Of a stretch of DNA of 64,000 bases, positions 23,858 to 31,493 are shown in pieces. Position 1 is the first letter of the stretch. Each line of letters opens with the position of its first letter. Position numbers and translations under genes: made by a program. The notes under the pieces are model-generated. The model made no database searches and had not been told where the DNA came from. It was given only the letters and a program-made list of their open reading frames with translations. Source of the stretch: Prevotellaceae bacterium UBA2448 (lineage in GTDB: Bacteria > Bacteroidota > Bacteroidia > Bacteroidales > Bacteroidaceae); the NCBI GenBank assembly GCA_002342585.1, contig DDQG01000006.1, positions 1 through 64,000 on the forward strand, read 5' to 3'.

Positions 23858-25123
23858 TTATCCTTCGTATTTTTTAAAGATAGCACAAGCGTTGTGACCG
23901 CCAAAACCGAATGTGTTGCTAAGTGCAGCACGAACGGTGCGCTTCTGAGCTTTGTTGAAGGTGAAGTTCATATTGTAATCAATCTCCTCATCCTTGTCAG
24001 CCTCGTCGTGGTTGATAGTTGGTGGAACGATGTCGTTCTTAACAGACAATATGCTGAACATTGCTTCTACAGCTCCGGCAGCGCCAAGAAGGTGACCTGT
24101 CATTGACTTTGTAGAACTGATATTCAGTTTGTATGCTGCGTCGCCAAATACTTCCTTAATGGCTTTTACCTCCGAGATATCACCAACATGTGTAGAAGTA
24201 CCATGAACATTGATGTAGTCGATGTCAGCAGGAGTCATTTCAGCATCTTTAAGTGCACGTTCCATGACGAGTTTTGCTCCAAGACCCTCTGGGTGACTTG
24301 CTGTAATGTGATAAGCATCAGCTGACATGCCGCATCCTGCTACTTCTGCATAAATTTTTGCACCACGAGCCTTTGCATGTTCCAGTTCTTCAAGAACAAG
24401 AATACATGAACCTTCACCCATAACGAATCCGTCACGGCTTGCGCTGAATGGACGACTAGCCTTTTCTGGTTCATCGTTGCGAGTAGAAAGCGCTTTCATT
24501 GCGTTAAAACCACCAACACCAGATGGCCAAATAGCTGCTTCAGAACCACCTGTTACGATAGCGTTAGCCTTACCCAAACGAATCAAGTTGAAAGCATCAG
24601 CCAATGCGTTTGTAGAAGATGCACAAGCTGAAGTGGTTGTAAAGTTAGGACCGTGGAACCCATTTTCAATACTGATGAAACCAGCAGCGATGTCTGCAAT
24701 CATCTTTGGAATGAAGAATGGGTTATATTTGGGGCCTAATTGTGGTCCGTTGATAGCATAGTTGCCAGCTTCTTCCTCAAATGTGTGGATACCACCAATA
24801 CCTACACCGAGCACTACTCCTACTTCATTCTTGTCTATACCTTCGCCTGCAATGCCCGAATCTTCGATAGCTTGCTTAGCAGCTGCTAAAGCGAAGATGG
24901 TATAGAGGTCCATCTTGCGACTCTCCTTGCGATCTATGTAATTGTTTGGATCAAAACCCTTTACTTCGCATGCGAATTGAGTTTTAAACTGTGTAGCATC
25001 AAAATGTGTGATAGGGGCGGCACCGCTCTTACCATTCTTGATGTTTTCCCATGTTTCTTCAACAGTGTTACCCAGTGGAGTGATTGCGCCAAGACCTGTT
25101 ACAACAACTCGTTTTAATTCCAT
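23858..25123 (-). CDS. fabF: Beta-ketoacyl-ACP synthase II
   Basis: FabF condenses malonyl-ACP with acyl-ACP in fatty acid elongation. The 421-residue protein starts MELKRVVVTGLGAITPLGN. The catalytic Cys is in TTSACASSTNA (near residue 165), and the two His are in NVHGTSTHVGD and MTGHLLGAAGAVEA, giving the Cys-His-His triad of the elongating condensing enzymes. I start it at ATG 25123; the longer frame (to 25213) reaches into a terminator-like hairpin. It lies downstream of acpP, separated by 179 bp containing that hairpin, and 22 bp upstream of the RNase III-HAD gene. Confidence 0.96.
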   Translation of the reverse strand: MELKRVVVTGLGAITPLGNTVEETWENIKNGKSGAAPITHFDATQFKTQFACEVKGFDPNNYIDRKESRKMDLYTIFALAAAKQAIEDSGIAGEGIDKNEVGVVLGVGIGGIHTFEEEAGNYAINGPQLGPKYNPFFIPKMIADIAAGFISIENGFHGPNFTTTSACASSTNALADAFNLIRLGKANAIVTGGSEAAIWPSGVGGFNAMKALSTRNDEPEKASRPFSASRDGFVMGEGSCILVLEELEHAKARGAKIYAEVAGCGMSADAYHITASHPEGLGAKLVMERALKDAEMTPADIDYINVHGTSTHVGDISEVKAIKEVFGDAAYKLNISSTKSMTGHLLGAAGAVEAMFSILSVKNDIVPPTINHDEADKDEEIDYNMNFTFNKAQKRTVRAALSNTFGFGGHNACAIFKKYEG

Positions 25124-25199
25124 CGTATAAAAATAATTTATATAATGATTTCGACTCTTCACTCTGTTTCTAGTTGGAAGGCCGAGTTTTTTTGATTTT

Positions 25200-25290
25200 A
25201 AAAAAATTACCATTTACTATTTCATTTGTTTTGTCCATCATGTACACTCGAAAGAATGTCTGTGACAAAACCAAAATAGTAAATGGTAAT
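25200..25290 (-). terminator. Terminator-like hairpin between acpP and fabF (possible attenuator)
   Basis: On the minus strand a perfect 16-bp inverted repeat, ATTACCATTTACTATT (25290-25275) with its complement (25221-25206), is followed by six T (25205-25200). An inner 8-bp repeat, GTTTTGTC with GACAAAAC (25264-25271 and 25228-25235), extends the stem. If it terminates part of the transcripts, it would give more acpP than fabF mRNA. Confidence 0.7.
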
Positions 25291-25302
25291 AGTAGAATCT
25301 AC

Positions 25303-25539
25303 TTATTTTGCGTTAGACTCGATGTATGCGATTGCATCACCTACAGTGCTAATCTTCTCTGCCTGATCGTCAGGAATGTTGATACCAAATGCCTTTTCAA
25401 ATTCCATGATGAGCTCAACAGTGTCAAGTGAGTCTGCGCCAAGGTCGTTAGTGAATGATGCTTCTGGCTTTACATCAGCCTCGTCTACGTTAAGCTTATC
25501 TACGATGATAGATTTAACTCTTGATTCAATTTCAGACAT
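25303..25539 (-). CDS. acpP: Acyl carrier protein
   Basis: ACP carries acyl chains on 4'-phosphopantetheine during fatty acid and lipid A synthesis. The 78-residue protein is the standard length, acidic, with the attachment site Ser in GADSLDTVELIM (near residue 38) and the recognition helix DTVELIMEFEKAFGI. It is the first gene of acpP-fabF, with a good promoter at 25669-25701 and a 130-nt leader. Confidence 0.97.
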   Translation of the reverse strand: MSEIESRVKSIIVDKLNVDEADVKPEASFTNDLGADSLDTVELIMEFEKAFGINIPDDQAEKISTVGDAIAYIESNAK

Positions 25540-25668
25540 AATCTAAATTTTTTTAGTTATTAAATAAATATTGTTTATCTCTTATGTTGTTACTATCTTT
25601 TATGTGTAGCCCCCTATTCATGCGTTTCACGCTATCGTTAGAGATTGTTGATTACACTTAATTCGATG

Positions 25669-25701
25669 CAAAGGTATGAATTTAAACATCAATTAAACAA
25701 A
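25669..25701 (-). promoter_or_regulatory. Promoter of acpP-fabF
   Basis: Minus strand -7 box TACCTTTG (25669-25676) and -33 TTTG (25698-25701), spacer 21 bp. Confidence 0.65.
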
Positions 25702-25881
25702 AATATTATCTAAAAATGTATTAAAACTGCACAGTGTATTTGTTAAATGTGCAAAATAACGCACACAGAACTAGGTTTTAGCATATGTATGTTGCATTTT
25801 GATGGTATAAAGGTAAAAAAGGGCATTCGGAGGGTGAACACTCTCTGAGCATTTCCTATACATATGATAAATGATAATAAA
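25702..25881. other. Divergent intergenic region between acpP and rpsO promoters
   Basis: No reading frame is supported. It is AT-rich with one short G-rich stretch (about 25817-25850). An 8-bp inverted repeat, CATATGTA (about 25782-25790) and TACATATG (25859-25866), brackets that stretch. No known operator was recognised. Confidence 0.4.
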
Positions 25882-25913
25882 TTTGCATATTCGAGTAAAT
25901 TGCTGTACCTTTG
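25882..25913 (+). promoter_or_regulatory. Promoter of rpsO
   Basis: -33 TTTG (25882-25885) and -7 TACCTTTG (25906-25913) with a 20-bp spacer. Confidence 0.7.
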
Positions 25914-25915
25914 CA

Positions 25916-26001
25916 CCCGATTTGCATGCGAATTGAAGATTCAAGCTGAAAGAATTGAAGATTCGGGCAAATGCTTGTTTAACTTTAAATAATTAATTAT
26001 T
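25916..26001 (+). promoter_or_regulatory. rpsO 5' leader with repeats and pairing arms
   Basis: The transcript leader (about 80 nt) contains GAATTGAAGATTC twice (25930-25942 and 25952-25964, period 22). Complementary arms CCCGA (25916-25920) with TCGGG (25963-25967) and ATTTGC (25920-25925) with GCAAAT (25967-25972) could enclose them. S15 represses its own translation through leader structures in several phyla; whether this leader does so is unknown. Confidence 0.4.
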
Positions 26002-26271
26002 ATGTATTTAGATTCAGCAAAGAAGGCAGAAATCTTCGAGAAATACGCAGGTTCTGCTACAAACACTGGTTCAAGTGAGGGACAAATTGCCCTGCTTACT
26101 TATCGTATCCAACACCTCACTGACCACATGAGAAACAACCACAAGGACTATTGCACAAATCGTTCTTTGGTTCACCTCGTAGGTCAGCGCCGTTCACTTC
26201 TTGAGTATCTGAAGCGCAAAGATATCGAACGCTACCGTGCTATCGTTAAGGCTCTTGGCTTGCGTAAGTAA
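26002..26271 (+). CDS. rpsO: 30S ribosomal protein S15
   Basis: S15 is a primary 16S rRNA-binding protein of the small subunit. The 89-residue protein is the usual length, with the conserved TGSSEGQIALLTYRI, HLTDHMRNNHKDY, and LVGQRRSLLEYLKRKD. It has its own promoter and a structured leader. A strong intrinsic terminator lies 67 bp downstream, inside the next coding sequence. Confidence 0.98.
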   Translation: MYLDSAKKAEIFEKYAGSATNTGSSEGQIALLTYRIQHLTDHMRNNHKDYCTNRSLVHLVGQRRSLLEYLKRKDIERYRAIVKALGLRK

Positions 26272-26291
26272 TTCACGAACCACGGGTTTCC

Positions 26292-27476
26292 ATGTACGAC
26301 ATACAATCATTTGTAAAAGAACATAGAAACGACAATGTGTGTGAGCTCGCTTTGCGGGCTCACACTTTTTCTGCCGATGACTTCAAATATGCACTGCAAC
26401 AGATAGAAGGGTGGCAGAGAGCACAAAAGAAGTTGCCCACTTGGGCTCAGACAGATGGTATTCAATTTCCGCCACACCTGAATATGGAGCAGTGTAGCAG
26501 TGAAATGACTGCACAGTATAAGGCTGAGATTGTAGATGGTGGAGAGAATGTAACTGACCTGACTGCCGGATTCGGAGTGGATGCTGCGATACTTGGAAAG
26601 AAGTTCGACTATCTTACTTATGTAGATCAGAACGAGACTCTTTGTAAAATTGCCTCAAACAATCTGCCTTTGCTTGGAGTTAAGGATTTCCAAGTGGTTT
26701 GCGGTAAGGCTGAAGAAGTATTGCAGAAATTACCCCATCATAGTCTGATTTTTATTGATCCTGCACGTCGTGATGCTAATGGCGGGAAGGTGATTTCGAT
26801 AGCAGACTGTACTCCAAATGTTGCTCTGATGCAGGAGCGGTTGATGGAGCATGCTGACACGGTAATGGTGAAACTGTCACCAATGCTCGATGTCGTGAAT
26901 ATGGAACGGGAACTGCGACAGATAAGTGAAATTCATGTGGTGAGTGTGGATAATGAGTGCAAGGAACTTCTTGTTAAGATGCAGCATAACTGTCTTTCAG
27001 TATGTATTTATTGCGTGAATTTGTTTAGCAGTGGAGATAAGGATGTGTTTACTTTCACCCGAGATGAAGAAAAAGTTGCAGAATGTAAATATACAACTGA
27101 GATGGGGAAGTATATATACGAACCTAATGCAAGTATTATGAAGGCAGGATGTTATAAGACTCTTGCTTCTCGTCTTGGACTTGTAAAGTTACATCCCAAC
27201 AGTCATCTATATACTAGTTTTGTTGATGAACCCGTGAAGAATTTTCCCGGACGATGTTTCAAAGTTGAGAGTTCTTCAACATTGAACAAAAAGTCTATAA
27301 AGACTGTTTTGAGGGGAATAGAAAAAGCGAACCTTACGGTTCGCAATTTTCCTATGTCGGTAGCAGAACTCCGCAATAAATTGAAATTGCGCGAAGGTGG
27401 TGATTTATACCTCTTTGCTACCACGATGGCTGATGAAAAGAAGATATTGATTATCTCTTCTTCTTTTTCTTCTTAG
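26292..27476 (+). CDS. THUMP-like-domain SAM-dependent methyltransferase
   Basis: The 394-residue protein has a class I Rossmann methyltransferase core (about 75-230): motif I DLTAGFGVDAAILG, acidic loop YVDQNE, and LIFIDPARRD in the motif IV position. The C-terminal THUMP-like region (about 290-385) contains PNASIMKAGCY and TVRNFPMSVAELRNKLKLREGG. It resembles an uncharacterised family in Bacteroidetes, probably acting on RNA. It starts 20 bp after rpsO, but an intrinsic terminator sits at codons 16-27, so readthrough from rpsO would be limited. Its 3' end overlaps the DEAD-box helicase gene by 26 bp on the opposite strand, and its 3' region carries that gene's terminator. Confidence 0.88.
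   Translation: MYDIQSFVKEHRNDNVCELALRAHTFSADDFKYALQQIEGWQRAQKKLPTWAQTDGIQFPPHLNMEQCSSEMTAQYKAEIVDGGENVTDLTAGFGVDAAILGKKFDYLTYVDQNETLCKIASNNLPLLGVKDFQVVCGKAEEVLQKLPHHSLIFIDPARRDANGGKVISIADCTPNVALMQERLMEHADTVMVKLSPMLDVVNMERELRQISEIHVVSVDNECKELLVKMQHNCLSVCIYCVNLFSSGDKDVFTFTRDEEKVAECKYTTEMGKYIYEPNASIMKAGCYKTLASRLGLVKLHPNSHLYTSFVDEPVKNFPGRCFKVESSSTLNKKSIKTVLRGIEKANLTVRNFPMSVAELRNKLKLREGGDLYLFATTMADEKKILIISSSFSS
26339..26370 (+). terminator. Intrinsic terminator inside the 5' end of the methyltransferase gene
   Basis: GTGTGAGCTCGC (26339-26350), loop TTT and GCGGGCTCACAC (26354-26365) make a 12-bp stem with one wobble pair, followed by five T. It lies 67 bp after the rpsO stop and within codons 16-27 of the next gene. 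Confidence 0.75.
27322..27344 (-). terminator. Minus-strand terminator inside the methyltransferase 3' region
   Basis: On the minus strand GCGAACC, loop GTAA and GGTTCGC form a perfect 7-bp stem (27344-27327) followed by TTTTTC. It lies about 105 bp beyond the helicase stop codon and would end the long minus-strand transcript. Confidence 0.6.
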
Positions 27477-29358
27477 AAAATTCGTTGTAGAATGGTTGGG
27501 ATTCTACCTGTCCTTCAAAATATTTCGCCCACTCTTTTGCACCTTTAGGGGTTGAAGAACTGGATGATTGTTTCTGTCCTCGCTTGCTATTGGTTCTTTC
27601 TTGTCCTCGCTGAGACTTCTCCTGACGATGTTGAGGTTTGTCCTGTCTGCGCTGACTTCTGTCTTGTTTGCGTTGAGGTTTCTCAGAAGAACTGCTGTTG
27701 CCCGATCCGTTGCTAGTAGTGATTTCTACGTTTACCTTTCTTCCGTCGAAGTCTGCACCGTTAAGAAAATGGAGCACGTCGTCTGTCTGCTCTTCTGGAA
27801 CCTCAAAGAATGAGAAATTCTGCATAAGATCAATGCGTCCGAGATCGACATTCTTGCCACGAACCTTGCGATTGATGAATCCCATAAGAATCTTAGGAGA
27901 AAGGCTGTCCTTTTTTCCTAAGTTTATGAAGAGGCGTGTGAATCCTTGTTCTGCGGATCGTGAACGAGGTTGCTTGTCGCGTTTTTCCTTACGATCTTTT
28001 TTCTTAGTGTCACTCCCCTTGCCGCTTGGTTGCACAATTTCTGGCGCGTTCTTGTAGTAGTTTAGGAATGTGTTAAACTGCATGCTGACCATACGCTTGA
28101 TAAGGTCTTCTTTATCGAGCATATCCAATTTGCGGTAGATTTCTGGCAGGTATTGCTCTATTTCTTCTTCGTCAACCTCTATTTTTTCGATTTCATCGAT
28201 GAGTTTGTATAGTTGTTTTGCACATATCTCCTGACCAGTAGGTAGAATGCTCGGTATAAATTTCTTACCGATTTGATGTTCTATGGCTTGTATTTTATGT
28301 TTCTCCTTGATATGAATAATGGAGATACTTGTACCACTGCGTCCTGCTCGTCCTGTACGACCAGAGCGATGGGTATATGACTCGATGTCATCTGGCAAAC
28401 CATAGTTTATCACATGTGTCAGTTCGTCAACATCCAATCCACGTGCAGCCACATCGGTAGCTACAAGAAGTTGAGTTCGATGTTGACGGAACTTCTGCAT
28501 TGTGAGGTCTCGTTGCATCTGGGAGAGTTCGCCATGAAGTGACTCCGCATTATATCCGTCTTGGATGAGACGGTCGGCAATCTCCTGAGTCTCCATACGA
28601 GTGCGACAGAAGATGATGGCATATATCTCTGGATAGTAGTCGGCAATACGTTTCAGTGCGTTGTATTTGTCGCGAGCTGCCACGAGATAGTATAGGTGGT
28701 TTACGTGTTCTGCTCCTTCGTTTCGACTACCCACTACAATTTCCTTGTGGTCGTGGAGGTAATTGCGAGCTATGCGCTCAATCTCCTTCGACATGGTTGC
28801 AGAGAAGAGAAGGGTGTTGCGAGAGTTGTGGGAAGGACAATTAGCCAGTATGGTGTCTATGCTTTCTGAGAAGCCCATGTTCAGCATCTCATCAGCTTCG
28901 TCAAGTACTACATTTTTAACGTTGGAAAGGTCCGCTACACCTCGTTCCATGAGGTCAACGAGACGTCCAGGAGTGGCAACGATAATCTGCACGCCTTTTT
29001 TCAGACCATGAATCTGCGTCATGATATTTGCACCACCATAGACGGCAAGTATGTGAAGTTGAGGTATGTACTTACTATAACTTTTTAGATCATCTGTAAT
29101 TTGCAGACAGAGTTCGCGTGTGGGTGCTATTACTACTGCCTGAGTAATAAGTGAAGCAGTATCTGTTTTTTGAATAAGCGGCAATCCGTAAGCGGCAGTC
29201 TTACCTGTTCCAGTTTGTGCTAATGCTATTACGTCGTTGTCGTTGCCCAGTAAATATGGAATGACTTCTTCCTGAATAGGCATGGGACTCTCATAGCCAA
29301 TCTCACTGATGGCCTGAAGAATTGGTGCTGAAATACCAAGTTGTTCAAATGTTTTCAA
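27451..29358 (-). CDS. DEAD-box ATP-dependent RNA helicase
   Basis: The 635-residue protein has the full helicase core: Q motif (MPIQ), motif I AQTGTGKT (46-53), DEAD (around 154), SAT, and HRSGRTGRAG. A DbpA-type RNA-binding domain follows (about 465-545, with FINLGKKDSLSPKILMGFINRK). The tail is disordered; four consecutive heptads of the form Q-x-x-Q-[DE]-[KR]-[SPT] occupy residues 562-589, and the end is poly-Lys. Such proteins unwind structured RNA in ribosome assembly or cold adaptation. It is the last gene of the long minus-strand run, 1 bp from the PfkB kinase gene. Its 3' end overlaps the convergent methyltransferase by 26 bp; the Lys run is antisense to the Ser/Phe end of that protein. 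Confidence 0.95.
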   Translation of the reverse strand: MKTFEQLGISAPILQAISEIGYESPMPIQEEVIPYLLGNDNDVIALAQTGTGKTAAYGLPLIQKTDTASLITQAVVIAPTRELCLQITDDLKSYSKYIPQLHILAVYGGANIMTQIHGLKKGVQIIVATPGRLVDLMERGVADLSNVKNVVLDEADEMLNMGFSESIDTILANCPSHNSRNTLLFSATMSKEIERIARNYLHDHKEIVVGSRNEGAEHVNHLYYLVAARDKYNALKRIADYYPEIYAIIFCRTRMETQEIADRLIQDGYNAESLHGELSQMQRDLTMQKFRQHRTQLLVATDVAARGLDVDELTHVINYGLPDDIESYTHRSGRTGRAGRSGTSISIIHIKEKHKIQAIEHQIGKKFIPSILPTGQEICAKQLYKLIDEIEKIEVDEEEIEQYLPEIYRKLDMLDKEDLIKRMVSMQFNTFLNYYKNAPEIVQPSGKGSDTKKKDRKEKRDKQPRSRSAEQGFTRLFINLGKKDSLSPKILMGFINRKVRGKNVDLGRIDLMQNFSFFEVPEEQTDDVLHFLNGADFDGRKVNVEITTSNGSGNSSSSEKPQRKQDRSQRRQDKPQHRQEKSQRGQERTNSKRGQKQSSSSSTPKGAKEWAKYFEGQVESQPFYNEFSKKKKKKR

Positions 29359-29359
29359 A

Positions 29360-30298
29360 TTAATCTTGTTTTTTGTTTTGTTTATATCGCTGGGCGAAAT
29401 CTTTACTTATTGAATTGTGGAAACTTTGGCACACCTCAGTTGCAAGAGATATGCCATGTTGGATAATACTCTTCCACTGAGAATCGGAGAGTGTAGGTAA
29501 ATCTGTGCGGAGAATGTTTCCCTGAAGAATACCATAGACAATACCTGCATTGAAGTTATCACCTGCTCCTATAGTAGAAACGGTCTGTATTTTCTGTACT
29601 TTATAGTTTTTTATAAGGGTTGGCGTGAAGAGTCGTATGTCGCCATCAGCATCAGTGCAGAGCAGATTAGGACAATGGGCAGACACTTCCTGCTTGTATG
29701 TTGTAAGAGGATCGCTAATACCAAACATATTAGTGAAATCCTCGGTGGAACCGCGTACTATATCTGCAAAATCGAAATTTTCCAATATTGTGGAACGAAG
29801 TGTCTGGGCTTCGTCTGCATGGGTGGAACGGAAGTTTATGTCGTAATATATAAATGCCTTTCTACTGCGTGCATAGGTAAGGAATTCCTTAACCTTACTC
29901 CTTAATACAGGATTGAGTACAAAGTAAGACCCCATGATGACGATGTCATCAGATTGTATATCTGGCCAACGTACGTCTAAGCGTGCTTTAGGATAGTCTT
30001 TGTAGAATGTATATTCAGCATCGTTCCTTTCGTTCAGATAGGCAAGGGAAATAGCAGTGCGCCCATCATCATACATGCAGACATGGTCGGTATTTACTCC
30101 GTTGTCGGTCATGAAGTTTTTTATGGTTTGTCCTACACGATCGTTACCGGTCTCTGTAATCATAGTTACGTCTGTACCTAAGCGACCTAAAGACACTATT
30201 CCGTTGAATACAGAACCACCAGGAACAGCTGCTGTAGGTTGTTCGTTCTTGAATATTATGTCGAGAATGGTTTCTCCAATTCCTATTACTTTTCTCAT
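29360..30298 (-). CDS. PfkB-family carbohydrate kinase
   Basis: The 312-residue protein belongs to the ribokinase/PfkB family, sugar or nucleoside kinases. It starts MRKVIGIGETILDIIF, has the PGGSVFNGIVSLGRLG substrate-binding segment (about 27-42) and the C-terminal signature TVSTIGAGDNFNAGIVYG with the catalytic Asp. The length is typical, and it looks fructokinase-like, though substrate cannot be read from sequence. I start at ATG 30298; the longer frame would overlap the preceding chromate-transporter gene. It lies 23 bp after that gene and 1 bp before the helicase. Confidence 0.9.
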   Translation of the reverse strand: MRKVIGIGETILDIIFKNEQPTAAVPGGSVFNGIVSLGRLGTDVTMITETGNDRVGQTIKNFMTDNGVNTDHVCMYDDGRTAISLAYLNERNDAEYTFYKDYPKARLDVRWPDIQSDDIVIMGSYFVLNPVLRSKVKEFLTYARSRKAFIYYDINFRSTHADEAQTLRSTILENFDFADIVRGSTEDFTNMFGISDPLTTYKQEVSAHCPNLLCTDADGDIRLFTPTLIKNYKVQKIQTVSTIGAGDNFNAGIVYGILQGNILRTDLPTLSDSQWKSIIQHGISLATEVCQSFHNSISKDFAQRYKQNKKQD

Positions 30299-30321
30299 TG
30301 TTGTACGTTTGTGTCTTTGTA

Positions 30322-30894
30322 TTAATATATAATGAGTCCTGCGAGTCCGCAGAGCAGTATCATGATGATAGGGTGTATTTTGTAAATACGAGTGCCAACG
30401 AACGAAAGAAAGAATATGACGCAACTAACGATGAATACGAATGTAGATTCAGTGGGGGAGCCAAAGTTCTCTACACTCATAAGCATTATTGCTGCTGCAA
30501 GGATAAGACCCAAAACAGTAGGGCGAAGCAAACCAAAGATGCTATGAACTACTATGGAATCCTTATGTTTGATAAGCACTTTGCTGATGCTTATCATCAG
30601 AATAAACGGCAACCATAGAATGCTTAAGGAAGTCATGATTGCAGAAAGTATGGCTGCCCACTCCGAATAACCGGCATTGATGACGGCGGTGTAACCTGTA
30701 TATGTTGCGACATTGATACCTATAGGACCAGGTGTTGACTGGCTTATGGCAATAATGTCGGTAAATTCTGAGGTGGTGAGCCAGTGATGCTTATTGACAA
30801 CTTCATCTTGAATGAGCGATATCATAGCATAACCACCTCCAAAGTTGAAGATGCCTATCTTGCTGAATGTTATGAATAGTTGAAGAAATATCAT
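30322..30894 (-). CDS. Chromate transporter, half-size (second of pair)
   Basis: The 190-residue protein is one half of a CHR-family transporter. It begins MIFLQLFITFSKIGIFNFGG GYAMISLIQDE-like and has the SQSTPGPIGINVATYTGY segment, with about five to six hydrophobic helices. Short CHR proteins occur as neighbouring pairs that insert in opposite orientation and work together. It overlaps the first half gene by 4 bp (ATGA, 30891-30894), so translation is coupled. I start it at 30894, since the longer frame lies wholly inside the first gene. True substrate (chromate or another anion) is not known. Confidence 0.9.
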   Translation of the reverse strand: MIFLQLFITFSKIGIFNFGGGYAMISLIQDEVVNKHHWLTTSEFTDIIAISQSTPGPIGINVATYTGYTAVINAGYSEWAAILSAIMTSLSILWLPFILMISISKVLIKHKDSIVVHSIFGLLRPTVLGLILAAAIMLMSVENFGSPTESTFVFIVSCVIFFLSFVGTRIYKIHPIIMILLCGLAGLIIY

Positions 30895-31433
30895 TGCTTC
30901 TGTATCAAATAATGTCCATAGAGGAAACCTGCTACACCAGCTACTATGATGCACCAAATAGGGCTGACGCCAAATAGAGATATAAGTGTAGCACAAACAA
31001 TAGGAATCCAACAATTATAGATATTAATCTTTGCTGTCTTTGCCATGCGAAAGCAGGGAGAAAGAATTAAGGCTACGACACAGGGACGTATGCCCATGAA
31101 AAATTTCTCCACATATATGTTATCTTTGAAAGATTGGAAGATGAGAGCTATTAGAAGGATAATAACAATGCTCGGAATAGCTACTCCTAATGCTCCAGTT
31201 ATACCGCCAAGCACTCCTTTGTATTTAAATCCGATGTGTGATGCCATGTCAATGGCAAATAGACCGGGGGTTGATTGTGCTACTACGAGGATGTCAACGA
31301 ATTCTTCTTGAGTAAGCCATTGTTTCTTGTCAACAATTTCCTTTTCCATAACAGGCACCATGGCATAACCTCCACCAAGGGTAAAGGAACCGATTTTGCA
31401 AAATGTGATAAATAGATCTGTATAGATGCCCAT
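30891..31433 (-). CDS. Chromate transporter, half-size (first of pair)
   Basis: This 180-residue CHR-domain protein starts MGIYTDLFITFCKIGSFTLG, continues GGYAMVPVMEKEIV, and carries VVAQSTPGLFAIDMASHIGFK, matching the corresponding segments of its partner gene at 30322-30894. Both have the GGGYAM and AQSTPG motifs that occur once per CHR domain. It lies downstream of murI across a 60-bp purine-rich tract and shares the minus-strand run. Confidence 0.9.
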   Translation of the reverse strand: MGIYTDLFITFCKIGSFTLGGGYAMVPVMEKEIVDKKQWLTQEEFVDILVVAQSTPGLFAIDMASHIGFKYKGVLGGITGALGVAIPSIVIILLIALIFQSFKDNIYVEKFFMGIRPCVVALILSPCFRMAKTAKINIYNCWIPIVCATLISLFGVSPIWCIIVAGVAGFLYGHYLIQKQ

Positions 31434-31493
31434 GAGGAAAATTGAAAATTGAGAATTGAAAGTTGAAAATTGGAAATTGATCTGTCTGAAGTT
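31434..31493. repeat. AATTGAAA-type simple-sequence junction
   Basis: Units AAAATTG, AGAATTG, AAAGTTG and GGAAATTG are repeated about six times between the chromate-transporter start and the murI stop. This is another member of the junction-tract class. Confidence 0.45.

Noticed and set aside
25540..26001. Search for a tRNA or other stable RNA in the longest gap
   Set aside because: No T-arm GTTCRA with a matching acceptor stem was seen; the gap is explained by two divergent promoters and the rpsO leader.
30322..31433. Split chromate transporter considered as a frameshifted single gene
   Set aside because: Each half has its own complete CHR-domain start and a clean ATGA overlap, the normal arrangement for short CHR pairs.
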